Positions 8,520 through 17,641 of a stretch of DNA of 64,000 nt are shown here, one piece after another. Each line of letters opens with the position of its first letter. Positions within the stretch are counted from its first letter, which is position 1. A program made the translations under genes and the position numbers. The stretch comes from Anaerocolumna xylanovorans DSM 12503 (GTDB taxonomy: Bacteria; Bacillota; Clostridia; Lachnospirales; Lachnospiraceae), in NCBI RefSeq assembly GCF_900143645.1, contig NZ_FRFD01000016.1:58724-122723 (forward strand). Reading direction: 5' to 3'. The notes beneath the pieces were generated by a model. That model saw only the letters and a program-made list of their open reading frames with translations, did no database searches and was not told the origin of the DNA.

Positions 8520-9701
8520 TTATGTATATAGTTTTCTTTTCTTAGGCAAAAGCCCGATAAGAAGAATTACAGGAAATACAATGGCTGCAAGAATTCCTGA
8601 TTTTAAATTATTATCAAAGTATGAGGACACACTTCCGACCAGTGTCGGTCCGGCAGAACATCCTAAATCTCCCGCAAGGGCAAGAAACGCAAACATTGCG
8701 GTGCCTCCCCCTCTGATGGTCAGCGCGGCCATACTAAAGGTACCGGGCCATAGAATCCCGACGGACAAGCCGCACAGCCCACAGCCGATTAACCCCAGAA
8801 CCGGAACAGGCGATAAGGAAATCACCAGATAGGATGCCATGCAAAGCAGGCTGCTATAAAACATAAACCTTTTAAGATTAATCTTTTCTCCGTATTTTCC
8901 GTAAAATACTCTGGAGGTTCCCATCATTATGGCAAACAGCATTGGCCCTGTCAAATCTCCCATGGTCTTGCTTATGCCAAGCCCCCGCTCTGCAAAAGCA
9001 GAAGCCCACTGGCTTACAGACTGTTCACTTGCACCGGCACATACCATAAATAGCAGCAGGAGCCAAAAGGTCTTATTCCTTATCAGCTCTCTAAAACTTA
9101 ATCCTCCATTTTCCTCGGATATCAAAGGTGCAATGGGGACCTTTATAAACATAATTCCATTGAATACAGGAATCAGTGCCCACAATAAGGCAAGAACCTT
9201 CCAGTGCTCTATGCCGATAAAGCAGAAAAACAAGGTTGAGAACAGCACCACTCCAACCTGTCCCCAACAGTAAAAGGAATGAAGGATGCTCATAGCCTTC
9301 TCCTTATTGTCAGTAGGACATGCCACAACAATGGGGCTTATCAGAACTTCCAGAAGACCACCGCCTGCCGCATATATCATAACCGCCGTCACAAGCCCTG
9401 TAAAGGGATCAGAAAACACTTCCGGCAGTACCGTCAGTGAAATAAGTCCTGCTGCGGATAAAACATGCGCTGCTACAGCAGATACACGGTATCCTATCTT
9501 GTCAATAAATCCGACAGATAACAGATCTACCAGCAATTGCAGTCCGAAATTAAGAGTAACAATCAATGTAATCTGGCTTAATGAGATCGAATAGCTTGTC
9601 TGTAATGTAATAAAAAGCAGCGGTACAAAATTGTTTACGATAGCCTGTACGATATAACCGATAAAACAGGCGCGTATGGTTCTGGTATAGTTTTGGTTCA
9701 T
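8520..9701 (-). CDS. Major facilitator superfamily transporter
   Basis: The 393-residue protein is hydrophobic throughout with about twelve membrane segments. It has the loop-2/3 region FIDKIGYRVSA and the second-half FYGKYGEKINLKRFM, both close to the G.L.D..GR.. MFS signature. It resembles the fucose-permease-like and YfkF-like branch of MFS proteins. The ATG at 9701 follows AAGGGGAG and begins 23 bases after the U32 gene, so it ends the long housekeeping operon. Substrate cannot be predicted. Confidence 0.88.
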   Translation of the reverse strand: MNQNYTRTIRACFIGYIVQAIVNNFVPLLFITLQTSYSISLSQITLIVTLNFGLQLLVDLLSVGFIDKIGYRVSAVAAHVLSAAGLISLTVLPEVFSDPFTGLVTAVMIYAAGGGLLEVLISPIVVACPTDNKEKAMSILHSFYCWGQVGVVLFSTLFFCFIGIEHWKVLALLWALIPVFNGIMFIKVPIAPLISEENGGLSFRELIRNKTFWLLLLFMVCAGASEQSVSQWASAFAERGLGISKTMGDLTGPMLFAIMMGTSRVFYGKYGEKINLKRFMFYSSLLCMASYLVISLSPVPVLGLIGCGLCGLSVGILWPGTFSMAALTIRGGGTAMFAFLALAGDLGCSAGPTLVGSVSSYFDNNLKSGILAAIVFPVILLIGLLPKKRKLYT

Positions 9702-9724
9702 TATGTCTCCCCTTGCAAGTCTCT

Positions 9725-10969
9725 TTATTCTTTTCTTCTTAGTATATCATTTTCCTCCAGCCCTTCTCCCAGATCCACATAAATGACCTGCTTTGGATGG
9801 GGACAGCTCTCCATTTCATTTCCTTCTTCATCACGAATGCCTTTTACAGTAAGCATCAGATTCCTGCCGTCCGGCTTCATAACTTCAATTTCATCACCTG
9901 CGCAGAATTTATTTCTCTGCTCCAGACGGTAATAACCTTCCTTATTTTTCTCTCCTATGATTCCTAAATAGGTATATTCTTTAATGTAAGTGTTGTTATC
10001 ATATATTTGGGCATCAGCGTCCGGCTTACCGAAGAAAAACCCGGTAGTAAACTGACGGTAAGTACATTTGGAGATTTCTTCTCTGTAATAAGGTATATTC
10101 TTTTCGTAAAGAGCCGGATTTTCAAAGAAATCATCAATTGCCTTCCGGTAGGTTCTGGCTACGGAAGCAACATAAAGAGCTGTCTTCATCCTGCCTTCCA
10201 CCTTAAAACTGTTAATTCCGGCATCAACTAACATAGGGATATATTCTATCATGCACAAATCTTTGGAATTAAAGATATACGTACCTCTTTCATTCTCCTC
10301 CACCGGCAGGTATTCCCCCGGCCTGGTTTCCTCCACCAGATAGTATTTCCAGCGGCAGGGATGCGTACAGGCTCCCCGGTTGGCATCCCGTCCGGTAAAG
10401 TAATTGCTAAGCAGGCATCTGCCCGAATGCGCCATACACATAGCACCGTGAACAAAGGTTTCTATCTCAAGGTCTTCCGGTATATTATCACGGATTCCCT
10501 TAATTTCTTCTAATGACAGCTCCCTGGCAGATACCACGCGCTTTGCTCCCAGGCGGTGCCAGAAGCGGTATGTTGCATAATTAACATTATTAGCCTGGGT
10601 GCTGATATGAAGCTCAATTTCAGGTGCCGTTTCCTTTGCAATCTCAAATACGCCCGGATCTGATATAATAATGGCATCCGGCTTCATTTCCCGCAATTCT
10701 TTAAAATATTTTTCTATGCCGCCTAAGTCCTCATTATGGGCAGTGATATTGGCAGTCACATATACCTTCTTACCATGGGCATGGGCAAAGGCTATGCCTT
10801 CTTTCATGCTTTCGGCAGAAAAGTTCTTAGCCTTGGCGCGAAGTCCGTACATCTCTCCGCCGATATAGACTGCATCTGCCCCGTAAAGTACTGCTATCTT
10901 TAATACCTCCAAATTGCTTGCAGGAATTAATAATTCCGGTTTTTTGTATCCTAAATCCTCCATTAACAT
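9725..10969 (-). CDS. Peptidase U32-family protein (RlhA/TrhP group)
   Basis: At 414 residues it begins KPELLIPASNLEVLKIAVLYGADAVYIGG, the hallmark N-terminus of U32 proteins, and carries the family signature EIETFVHGAMCMAHSGRCLLS (broken here: EIETFVHGAM / CMAHSGRCLLS), plus RNRGACTHPCRW-like cysteines (ANRGACTHPCRWKYY). Annotated historically as a protease, this group is now linked to tRNA or rRNA hydroxylation (TrhP/RlhA) with an Fe-S cluster on the conserved cysteines. In Lachnospiraceae it usually follows an O-methyltransferase gene, as here, which fits a tRNA wobble-uridine modification pathway (TrhP with TrmR). That pairing is inference. Confidence 0.87.
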   Translation of the reverse strand: MLMEDLGYKKPELLIPASNLEVLKIAVLYGADAVYIGGEMYGLRAKAKNFSAESMKEGIAFAHAHGKKVYVTANITAHNEDLGGIEKYFKELREMKPDAIIISDPGVFEIAKETAPEIELHISTQANNVNYATYRFWHRLGAKRVVSARELSLEEIKGIRDNIPEDLEIETFVHGAMCMAHSGRCLLSNYFTGRDANRGACTHPCRWKYYLVEETRPGEYLPVEENERGTYIFNSKDLCMIEYIPMLVDAGINSFKVEGRMKTALYVASVARTYRKAIDDFFENPALYEKNIPYYREEISKCTYRQFTTGFFFGKPDADAQIYDNNTYIKEYTYLGIIGEKNKEGYYRLEQRNKFCAGDEIEVMKPDGRNLMLTVKGIRDEEGNEMESCPHPKQVIYVDLGEGLEENDILRRKE

Positions 10970-11000
10970 ATGTTTACCTTAACCTTTCTATCTGCAGGGC

Positions 11001-11654
11001 TTATCTCTTTCTGCTTAACGTAACTCCGTCACCAACCGGCAGAACTGTCGTGCTAAGTTCTTCCGAATGGGTCAGAGTATACAGGTATTCTCTCATTCTC
11101 GTATGAATTGTTCTGTCTCTTCTGGTTATGCCATATCTGGACTGGGCAACGGTACCATCCTGTAACACATTATCCGTTACCAGTATACCGTCTTCTGCCA
11201 ACAGCTTTAAAACTTCCGGAAAATAATTCATATACTGGGCTTTGGCAGCATCCATGAAGATAAAATCATAACGCCCGCTCTCTTTTTCTGCCAATTCTTT
11301 CAGCAAGGCAAGGGCATCTCCTTCCAGCAGACGTATCTTATCTGCCTTATCTGTGCTTTTTAAATTCACTCTGGCTTTTACCAGACGCATTTCAACTTTC
11401 TCAATGGTAGTGATATCGCAATCCTTCGGCATACACTCACTCATAAAAAGGGCAGAGAAACCAACTGCCGTACCGACTTCCAGAATATGAGCCGGCTTCT
11501 TCATAGCTATTAAAAAGCTTAACAGGGATTGTGTTTCCTTTTTTATAATAGGCACTTCTTCTCTTATTGCTTCTTTTTCCAAGATGCTAAGAAAAGAAGG
11601 CAATTCCTGGCTTAAGGAATTAATATATGCGGTAATACGTTCATCAACTATCAT
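11001..11654 (-). CDS. trmR: Class I SAM O-methyltransferase, probably tRNA 5-hydroxyuridine methyltransferase
   Basis: The 217-residue protein belongs to the COMT-like methyltransferase-3 family: ILEVGTAVGFSALFMSE is motif I, RYDFIFMDAAKAQYMNYF is the metal-binding aspartate region, and LVTDNVLQDGTV contains the second DN ligand pair. Bacillus TrmR has this architecture and methylates 5-hydroxyuridine in tRNA to mo5U. The neighbour upstream of the MFS gene is the U32 hydroxylase-like protein, which supports the TrmR role, but small-molecule catechol methylation cannot be excluded. A GGAG site sits 6 bases before the ATG. Confidence 0.78.
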   Translation of the reverse strand: MIVDERITAYINSLSQELPSFLSILEKEAIREEVPIIKKETQSLLSFLIAMKKPAHILEVGTAVGFSALFMSECMPKDCDITTIEKVEMRLVKARVNLKSTDKADKIRLLEGDALALLKELAEKESGRYDFIFMDAAKAQYMNYFPEVLKLLAEDGILVTDNVLQDGTVAQSRYGITRRDRTIHTRMREYLYTLTHSEELSTTVLPVGDGVTLSRKR

Positions 11655-11734
11655 GAATACTCCAATCCTTTATCTGTCAAAAGGCTGTTCTTCATCAATG
11701 ATATGGAATCATAAATAAAGACAGCCTCTTATAA

Positions 11735-12202
11735 TCATTTTTTTGTACCGTTTGTACTGTTTGTGTTTTCTTCCTTGCCTTTACTTTCTTTTCCATCCGC
11801 ATTTTCTGCATCCTCTTCGGAGCTTGGTACCGTCAGGACATTAAAGATTTCGTCATAGGTCATGGAAGTGTTTAATTCATAGGTTCCTGGCATAAGGTTA
11901 TATTTTTTAAGCTTTGCTTTTAGGAAAAAGGAATACTTGTTAACGATGATACCGTTTACCTCCAGTTTGCTGGCGATATTCATTGTAGATTCCCCTTTTT
12001 TAACCTGTATGGCAGCATCATGACCGGGTGCTTCCGAAGCCGTTACCTTTCCGAAGACCTGATATCCGAAATCATGTGCCATACCGCTTATTTTAACCAA
12101 GAGGATAATCACGATGGTATAAAATAATATGTTTAAAAGAATCTTCAATATGGTACTTATTACCTTCAAAGCCACTTGCGAAGAGGTTGATCTTGCCGCC
12201 AT
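11735..12202 (-). CDS. MltG/YceG-like membrane protein, short form
   Basis: Start ATG 12202 (MAARSTSSQV) has AAGGAG 9 bases upstream; the longer frame extends into a repeat element. The 155-residue protein has one membrane segment (about 18-42) and a LysM-like module (VKKGESTMNIASKLEVNGIIVNKYSF..., LMPGTYELNTSMTYDEIFNVL) that corresponds to the N-terminal half of the endolytic transglycosylase MltG. The catalytic YceG domain with its glutamate is missing. Such short forms occur in Clostridia downstream of rnjA, so it is probably a genuine family variant, perhaps a regulator or partner of glycan-strand termination, rather than a truncated pseudogene. The acidic tail (EDAENADGKESKGKEENTN) is low complexity. 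Confidence 0.72.
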   Translation of the reverse strand: MAARSTSSQVALKVISTILKILLNILFYTIVIILLVKISGMAHDFGYQVFGKVTASEAPGHDAAIQVKKGESTMNIASKLEVNGIIVNKYSFFLKAKLKKYNLMPGTYELNTSMTYDEIFNVLTVPSSEEDAENADGKESKGKEENTNSTNGTKK

Positions 12203-12231
12203 ACAAACTGTCTCCTTTTTATGACCGTATT

Positions 12232-12305
12232 CCCATGCATATCGCAAGCTTGCTTGCGATACTGCTTAGATAAAAAGTGAAAAATGCCTTTTATCTCTCA
12301 CATTA
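12232..12305. repeat. Dispersed two-hairpin repeat, copy at the rnjA 3' end
   Basis: Read on the minus strand from the rnjA stop: GTGAGAGAT-N7-ATTTTTCAC, a spacer, GCAG, then TATCGCAAG-CAAG-CTTGCGATA and ATGCATGGGA. It shares this layout with copies at 15033, 32265, 52951, 53590, 59181 and 60835. Confidence 0.75.
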
Positions 12306-13976
12306 ATTAACTTCCATAATAATGGGAAGTATCATAGGATTACGTTTCGTCTTCTTCCATAAGTAATCACTTAAGGAATCTTTGATTTCATTCTTCATCT
12401 TGCCCCAGTCTGTTGTATTCTTGCTAAGACACTTTTCCAAAGCATCACTGACAACATTCCTGGCTTCATCCATAAGGTTTTCTGATTCTCTGACATAGAC
12501 AAAACCTCTGGATACAATGTCGGGACCTGAAAGCACCTGATTGGTATATTTCTCAAGGGTCACAACAACAATCAACAATCCGTTTTCGGACAGATGCTGT
12601 CTGTCGCGCAAAACAATATTTCCAACATCTCCAACACCCAAACCGTCTACGAAGATTCCCTGTGCCTGCACCTTTCCTGTAACTCCTGCATGCTCCTCGG
12701 ATACTTCCAATACATCACCGGAAGATATAACAAAGACATTATCCTTGGGAACTCCCATAGTCTGGGCCAATTCTTTATGCTTAATCAAATGCCTGTATTC
12801 GCCGTGGATAGGTATTGCATATTTGGGCTTGGTAAGCGCATAAATAAGCTTAATTTCCTCCTGGCAGGCATGACCGGATACATGGGTATCCTGAAAGATT
12901 ACCTTGGCACCTTTCATCGATAAATCATTAATTACTTTAAACACGGACTTTTCATTTCCGGGAATAGGCGTAGAACTAAATATTACTGTATCTCCTGGCT
13001 TAATTGATACTTTTTTATGAATAGACGCTGCCATTCTCGGAAGTGCCGCCATAACTTCTCCCTGGCTTCCGGTTGTGATTAACACAATCTTCTCGTCCGG
13101 GTAGCTCTTCATTTGCTCAATATCTATCATGATATTGTTTGGCATCGTAATATAGCCAAGTTCCGAAGCAGTTGCAATAATATTTACCATGCTTCTGCCC
13201 TCAATCACTACCTTCCTTTCGTATTTTTCCGCAGAATTTATAATCTGCTGGATGCGGTCTACGTTGGAAGCAAAGGTTGCTACAATAATACGGTTTTTAC
13301 TGTTTTCTGCAAAGATATTGTCAAAGGTTTTACCTACTGTCCGCTCAGACATGGTATAACCCGGTCTTTCTACATTAGTACTTTCACACATAAGTGCTAA
13401 TACACCCTTTTTGCCAAGCTCTGCAAACCGGGGTAAATCAATGGTACTGCCAAATACCGGTGTATAATCCACCTTAAAGTCGCCGGTATGCACAATAATT
13501 CCGGCCGGTGTAAAGATAGCAAGGGATGCTGCATCCGCAATGCTGTGGTTTGTACGGATAAATTCTATACGGAAACACCCCAGATTAATGGACTGCCCAT
13601 ATTTTATAACTTTTCTCTTGGTTGATTTTAACAGGTTATGCTCTTTTAACTTATTCTCAATAATACCGATAGTAAGTTTTGTTGCGTAAATAGGTACGTT
13701 AATATCTTTTAATACATAAGGTAATGACCCGATATGATCCTCGTGTCCGTGGGTTATTACAAAACCCTTAACCTTACTTATGTTTTCCTTCAGATAAGTG
13801 ACATCTGGTATTACTAAATCAATTCCAAGCATATCATCTTCAGGAAAAGAGAGACCGCAGTCTACTACAATAATACTGTCCTCGTACTCAAAGGCAGTAA
13901 TATTCATACCTATCTGTTCCAATCCGCCTAAAGGGATAATCTTAACTCCCTTTTTATTTGTGTTTTCTTCTTTCAA
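12303..13976 (-). CDS. rnjA: Ribonuclease J
   Basis: TTG 13976 has GGAGG 8 bases upstream; the in-frame ATG at 13991 overlaps the site itself and is unlikely. The 557-residue enzyme has the metallo-beta-lactamase zinc motif HGHEDH (76-81), a beta-CASP region, and the C-terminal RNase J domain (SGPDIVSRGFVYVRESE). RNase J combines 5'-3' exonuclease and endonuclease activity in mRNA decay and rRNA maturation. It lies in the conserved Fur-RNase J-MltG order. Its stop codon abuts a repeat element whose hairpins could protect or process the 3' end. Confidence 0.96.
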   Translation of the reverse strand: MKEENTNKKGVKIIPLGGLEQIGMNITAFEYEDSIIVVDCGLSFPEDDMLGIDLVIPDVTYLKENISKVKGFVITHGHEDHIGSLPYVLKDINVPIYATKLTIGIIENKLKEHNLLKSTKRKVIKYGQSINLGCFRIEFIRTNHSIADAASLAIFTPAGIIVHTGDFKVDYTPVFGSTIDLPRFAELGKKGVLALMCESTNVERPGYTMSERTVGKTFDNIFAENSKNRIIVATFASNVDRIQQIINSAEKYERKVVIEGRSMVNIIATASELGYITMPNNIMIDIEQMKSYPDEKIVLITTGSQGEVMAALPRMAASIHKKVSIKPGDTVIFSSTPIPGNEKSVFKVINDLSMKGAKVIFQDTHVSGHACQEEIKLIYALTKPKYAIPIHGEYRHLIKHKELAQTMGVPKDNVFVISSGDVLEVSEEHAGVTGKVQAQGIFVDGLGVGDVGNIVLRDRQHLSENGLLIVVVTLEKYTNQVLSGPDIVSRGFVYVRESENLMDEARNVVSDALEKCLSKNTTDWGKMKNEIKDSLSDYLWKKTKRNPMILPIIMEVN

Positions 13977-14063
13977 ACAATGCACCTCCAATGGTTAATT
14001 ATGTAATAAAGTCCATCATATTTAAAGTGCACAGAGTATTTAATTAGATATGAATTATCAGGA

Positions 14064-14525
14064 TTATTCTTTTTTTCTTTCGGCTGCACAGTCCTTGCAA
14101 TAGCCATACATCTTAACCTCATGATCCACTACTTCAAAGCCCATGGATTTTTGTATTTGGTTTTCAAGGTTGTCAAGCAAATCTCCCTGAAAAGTCAATA
14201 CATTCCCACAGCTTAAACAAATCAGGTGATGATGATGATGGGCTTTCTTTTCCTCGTCCATATTTCCAATTTCATAACGGACATAACCATCTCCTAAATT
14301 CAGCTTATCAATAAGGTTTAATTCAGCCAACAATTGAATTGTTCTGTATACGGTAGCCAATCCAATATCCGGATTTTTCTCTTTTACGATTTCGTAGATT
14401 TCTTCAGCAGTTAAATGCTTATCCGGCCTCATTTCCAAGGCTTCCAATATATCAACCCGCTGCGTGGTAACCTTAAGGCCCTTTTCTTTTAACAGCATTT
14501 TAAACCGATCTTTTTTATCAGGCAT
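14064..14525 (-). CDS. Fur-family metal-dependent transcriptional regulator
   Basis: ATG 14525 (MPDKKDRFKM) is 6 bases after AAAGGTGA. The 153-residue protein has the winged helix (VTTQRVDILEAL...LATVYRTIQLL), a histidine run HHHHH before LICLSCG, and CKDC near the C-terminus, giving the two CxxC pairs of the structural zinc site. These are general Fur/Zur/PerR features. A Fur-like box occurs in this window upstream of sod at 39274, a plausible target. Which metal or oxidant it senses cannot be settled by eye. It sits in the conserved cluster between DUF1292 and rnjA. Confidence 0.92.
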   Translation of the reverse strand: MPDKKDRFKMLLKEKGLKVTTQRVDILEALEMRPDKHLTAEEIYEIVKEKNPDIGLATVYRTIQLLAELNLIDKLNLGDGYVRYEIGNMDEEKKAHHHHHLICLSCGNVLTFQGDLLDNLENQIQKSMGFEVVDHEVKMYGYCKDCAAERKKE

Positions 14526-14701
14526 TTCCAATCACCTTTCCGCTTCCATAGATAAGTAATAATATCGCTGAAAACCAATCCTCTAACTAAAAACCTGCAC
14601 CTCTATATCTTTCTCATTACATTCTTTTTATATTTCATTAATTTTTATAACTTTTGTCACATTTCAATGTGACTGCACATATTAATATGATACTTTTCAT
14701 C

Positions 14702-14977
14702 TTATGACTCAAATTCAACGTCTTCTAACAGTTCTTCAAAGATATCTGCTATCAGATTCAATTCCTCTTCCTCTTCTACTATCGTATACAGAGAGGACTC
14801 CTCTCCGTCTGCGGACATATCTTTCAGTATATACGCCACACCGTCGTCACCCTCACCCTGTGAGTCTGTAACCAGTAAATAGGTATACCCATTTAATTTT
14901 GTCTGCTCAATTACATAAAAGGTAACTTCTTCATTATCGTCTGTAATAAAGGTCACCAAATTCTTATGTTCTTCCAT
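14702..14977 (-). CDS. DUF1292 protein (YrzB family)
   Basis: ATG 14977 (MEEHKNLVTF) has AGAGG upstream. The 91-residue acidic protein contains FITDDNEEVTFYVIEQTKLNG and YLLVTD, the DUF1292 core, and a strongly acidic C-terminal helix. In Firmicutes this gene almost always lies beside ruvX and ireB, exactly as here. Molecular role is not established. A short hairpin repeat lies 16 bases upstream of the start (14993-15018). Confidence 0.9.
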   Translation of the reverse strand: MEEHKNLVTFITDDNEEVTFYVIEQTKLNGYTYLLVTDSQGEGDDGVAYILKDMSADGEESSLYTIVEEEEELNLIADIFEELLEDVEFES

Positions 14978-14992
14978 CTCAACCTCTTTCGT

Positions 14993-15018
14993 GAATATCA
15001 AACTTTGATTTGGTATTC
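14993..15018. repeat. Short hairpin repeat (GAATAyCAA...TTnGGTATTC), copy 1
   Basis: A 26-base imperfect palindrome just upstream of the DUF1292 start. A 27-base relative lies at 19271-19297, also just upstream of a start codon (thiI). Confidence 0.55.
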
Positions 15019-15032
15019 CTGAATACGCAACC

Positions 15033-15219
15033 TTTTCAATAATTTACACTAGCTCCCATGGCATAAATCGTCTGCTTGCAGATGATTTACTGCCTCAAAT
15101 CAGGATGTGAATTATGCTTTTCAGTAATTCACACTGGCTCCCATGGCATAAATCGTCTGCTTGCAGATGATTTACTGCCTCAAATCAGGATGTGAATTAT
15201 GCTTTTCAATCATTCACAC
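15033..15219. repeat. Dispersed two-hairpin repeat, tandem 85-bp array (2.2 copies)
   Basis: Two full 85-bp units (15033-15117 and 15118-15202) are near identical, and a third begins at 15203 and runs into the ruvX stop codon. Each unit has one hairpin with TTCACA/TGTGAA arms and one with AAATCgTCTGC/GCAGATGATTT arms. The second stem keeps pairing though its sequence differs from the copies at 12232 and 32265. Confidence 0.85.
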
Positions 15220-15666
15220 TGGCTCCGACAGATTGAACTTGGCTTTGTTACTTAGATAATCCAAATATCCCTGAAGTATCAAAATCGCAGCCAGCTTATC
15301 AACTACCGCTTTTCTATCTTCTCTTTTTACATTACCAAGTATTAAAGTCTGGCTGGCGGCAACTGTAGTAAGCCTTTCGTCCCAGAGTACCACAGGAAGC
15401 CCGGTTCTTCGCTCCAGCATCTCTTTGAATTCTTCTGACTTTATAGCACGCTCACCAATTGTATTATTCATATTCTTAGGATATCCCAAGACAATACGAT
15501 CAACCTTGTATTCCTTAATCAATTCTTCTATTCTGGCTAAGGTCTGTCTTAATTTATTTTCCTGCTTGCGGTTAATTGTTTCAATACCTTGTGCTGTTAT
15601 TAACAGCTCATCACTAATTGCAACTCCTACTGTTACAGAGCCATAATCCAATCCCATAATTCTCAT
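15214..15666 (-). CDS. ruvX: Putative pre-16S rRNA nuclease / Holliday junction resolvase YqgF
   Basis: The 150-residue protein starts MRIMGLDYGSVTVGVAISDE, the RNase H-like YqgF fold with its first catalytic aspartate, and contains VDRIVLGYPKNMNNTIGE and LPVVLWDERLTT, the other conserved motifs. YqgF processes the 5' end of 16S rRNA and resembles RuvC-type resolvases. The ATG has little Shine-Dalgarno complementarity. It sits between ireB and DUF1292. The last codons and TGA stop lie inside a copy of the dispersed repeat, so the repeat contributes the C-terminus. Confidence 0.93.
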   Translation of the reverse strand: MRIMGLDYGSVTVGVAISDELLITAQGIETINRKQENKLRQTLARIEELIKEYKVDRIVLGYPKNMNNTIGERAIKSEEFKEMLERRTGLPVVLWDERLTTVAASQTLILGNVKREDRKAVVDKLAAILILQGYLDYLSNKAKFNLSEPV

Positions 15667-15757
15667 ATTGTGAAAATTCTATTATACATAAGCCTGTATA
15701 ATAATCCTTCCTGCTTATTGTCCGCGATGCACAAAAAAACATACGGTCTGCCACGAT

Positions 15758-16018
15758 TTATTTCAGATTACGGTCAATGTAATCATTGAGTAACTGTTCC
15801 AGAATTTCATCACGTTCTACTTTCATAATCAAACTTCTGGCACCCTTATGATTCGTTATGTAGGTCGGGTCCCCGGACATAATATATCCTACTATTTGAT
15901 TTACCGGATTATAGCCTTTCTCCGTCATGGCTGTATATACGGTAGAAATAATCTCTCGTACGGATATCTCATTCTCTTTCTGAACCTTAAAAAACTGTGT
16001 ATTGTTCATCTCCTGCAT
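15758..16018 (-). CDS. ireB: IreB-family regulatory phosphoprotein (DUF965)
   Basis: Start M at 16018 (MQEMNNTQFF) is preferred over the longer 16051 frame; MNNTQFF 9 bases further in is also possible. The 86-residue protein has the family core EISVREIISTVYTAMTEKGYNPVNQIVGYIMSGDPTYIT. In Enterococcus IreB is phosphorylated by the Ser/Thr kinase IreK and affects cephalosporin resistance; the role elsewhere is inferred. It opens the conserved ruvX cluster. Confidence 0.92.
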   Translation of the reverse strand: MQEMNNTQFFKVQKENEISVREIISTVYTAMTEKGYNPVNQIVGYIMSGDPTYITNHKGARSLIMKVERDEILEQLLNDYIDRNLK

Positions 16019-16091
16019 AACTTCACGTCCTTTGCTGATACTGTTTCGCACAATGTATTTACTTATATATTAATATAAAATGGCGCAAATT

Positions 16092-17447
16092 TCAATCCAT
16101 ACTTTCACAAATCATAATTTCTTTGTTAAGAACTTCCTTTACTGTCACCAAAAGTATGCTGTTTATCAGGCTTTCCTCTGATTTTACTGCCAGCTTTAAA
16201 TATCTTTCGTTATGGCCTACCTGGTATTTTATACCATCAATAACAACCTCTTCTTCCACCAAAAGCTTTTCCTTATTCCCGATAAATAGCTTCTGGTATT
16301 CCTCTGCCATTTTTTCTCCCAGGGATATCAGGGCATTGCTGCGTTCTGCCTTTTTATCCTCCCTTACCTGCTCTGCCATAAGAGCTGCTTTTGTGCCCTT
16401 TCTGGGTGAGAATTTAAAAATATGCATTTTTGAAAACGCAACCTTTTGTAAGAATTCTGTTGTGTCTTTGAATTCTTCCTCGGTTTCTCCCGGGAAACCA
16501 ACAATAACATCTGTTGTAATAGCAGGATTCTTAAAATACTTTCTAATCAGACAACACTTTTCATAGTATTCTCCGCTTGTATATTTCCGGTTCATTCTCT
16601 CAAGAGTGCTGTCACAGCCGCTTTGCAGGGACAGATGAAAATGAGGGCAGAAGGTTCTTAAATCTGCCAGTTCCTTGACAAAACTTTCTGTTACAATCCT
16701 TGGTTCAAGAGAACCCAACCTGATTCTTTCAAGTCCTTTCAAGGAATCAAGCTCTTTTATCAAGTCAAGAAGATGGTAATTGTCACTGATATTAATGTTA
16801 TCAAAATCTATCCCGTAAGAAGAAAGATGAATTCCGGTCAACACGATTTCTTTGTAGCCTTTTTCCACCAGATTCTTTGCTTCCTTCATGATTGACTCTG
16901 TTCCCCGGCTTCTTACTCTTCCTCTGGCATAGGGTATGATACAATAGGAGCAGAATTGGTTGCAGCCATCCTGGATTTTTATATAAGCTCTGGTTTTTTC
17001 GGATATATCAAGTATTTCAAGTTCCTCATACTCTAAAGGCTTTGAAACATCGATGATACTATCTATAGTATTGTCATCTATATAGGCTTTTAATATCTTT
17101 ATGATATCTTTTTTTCTGTTATTTCCTACCACTATGTCAATGGCTTCATCTTCTTTTAGCTGCTCTCCTGCTGCCTGGGCATAACAGCCTACTGCGATAA
17201 CAATAGCATTATCATTTATTTTTCTGGCTTTGTGCAGCATCTGGCGGGATTTACGGTCTGCTATATTGGTTACAGTACAGGTATTTACCACATAAACATC
17301 TGCCCGTTCGTGAAATTCAACCACTTGAAAGCCATCTTCTTCAAATAATTTTTTTATTCCTTCCGTTTCATAGGAATTCACCTTACAGCCCAAGGTAAGA
17401 AATGCTGCTGTTTTGGCGTTATCATCCCTGTTTTTTTGAATCTCCAT
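16092..17447 (-). CDS. mtaB: tRNA threonylcarbamoyladenosine (t6A37) methylthiotransferase
   Basis: At 451 residues it has the UPF0004 N-terminal domain (TLGCKVNSYETEGI, VVNTCTVTN, VGCYAQ supply the first cluster cysteines), the radical SAM motif CNQFCSYCIIP, and a C-terminal TRAM-like stretch. The spacing fits MtaB, which converts t6A to ms2t6A at tRNA position 37 with two Fe-S clusters. AAAGGATAT precedes the ATG. It lies directly upstream of ireB but with a 73-base gap, so co-transcription is likely but not certain. Confidence 0.94.
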   Translation of the reverse strand: MEIQKNRDDNAKTAAFLTLGCKVNSYETEGIKKLFEEDGFQVVEFHERADVYVVNTCTVTNIADRKSRQMLHKARKINDNAIVIAVGCYAQAAGEQLKEDEAIDIVVGNNRKKDIIKILKAYIDDNTIDSIIDVSKPLEYEELEILDISEKTRAYIKIQDGCNQFCSYCIIPYARGRVRSRGTESIMKEAKNLVEKGYKEIVLTGIHLSSYGIDFDNINISDNYHLLDLIKELDSLKGLERIRLGSLEPRIVTESFVKELADLRTFCPHFHLSLQSGCDSTLERMNRKYTSGEYYEKCCLIRKYFKNPAITTDVIVGFPGETEEEFKDTTEFLQKVAFSKMHIFKFSPRKGTKAALMAEQVREDKKAERSNALISLGEKMAEEYQKLFIGNKEKLLVEEEVVIDGIKYQVGHNERYLKLAVKSEESLINSILLVTVKEVLNKEIMICESMD

Positions 17448-17551
17448 TTATATCCTTTCCTGACTTTCGATTCAGCAGGCATATAACTGCAATCTTTGCT
17501 GCTTTCGTGCAAAGTGTCCTCGTCCATGCTTTTTTTTATTTACTTTGTATA

Positions 17552-17580
17552 TTGACTTTTAAAAACCTAAATTGTAGTAT
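17552..17580 (+). promoter_or_regulatory. SigA promoter of the HPr-like gene
   Basis: TTGACT (17552-17557) and TAGTAT (17575-17580) are separated by 17 bases, about 60 bases before the start codon. Confidence 0.7.
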
Positions 17581-17641
17581 ATATGTGTAGTAAAGATATG
17601 AAAATTATCCTAGCAAAATCCATAATAAAGGAGGAGTTATA

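Noticed and set aside
15033..15219. Possible CRISPR array
   Set aside because: The 85-bp units are adjacent without spacers, and each contains two hairpins, so it is a tandem duplication of the dispersed repeat.
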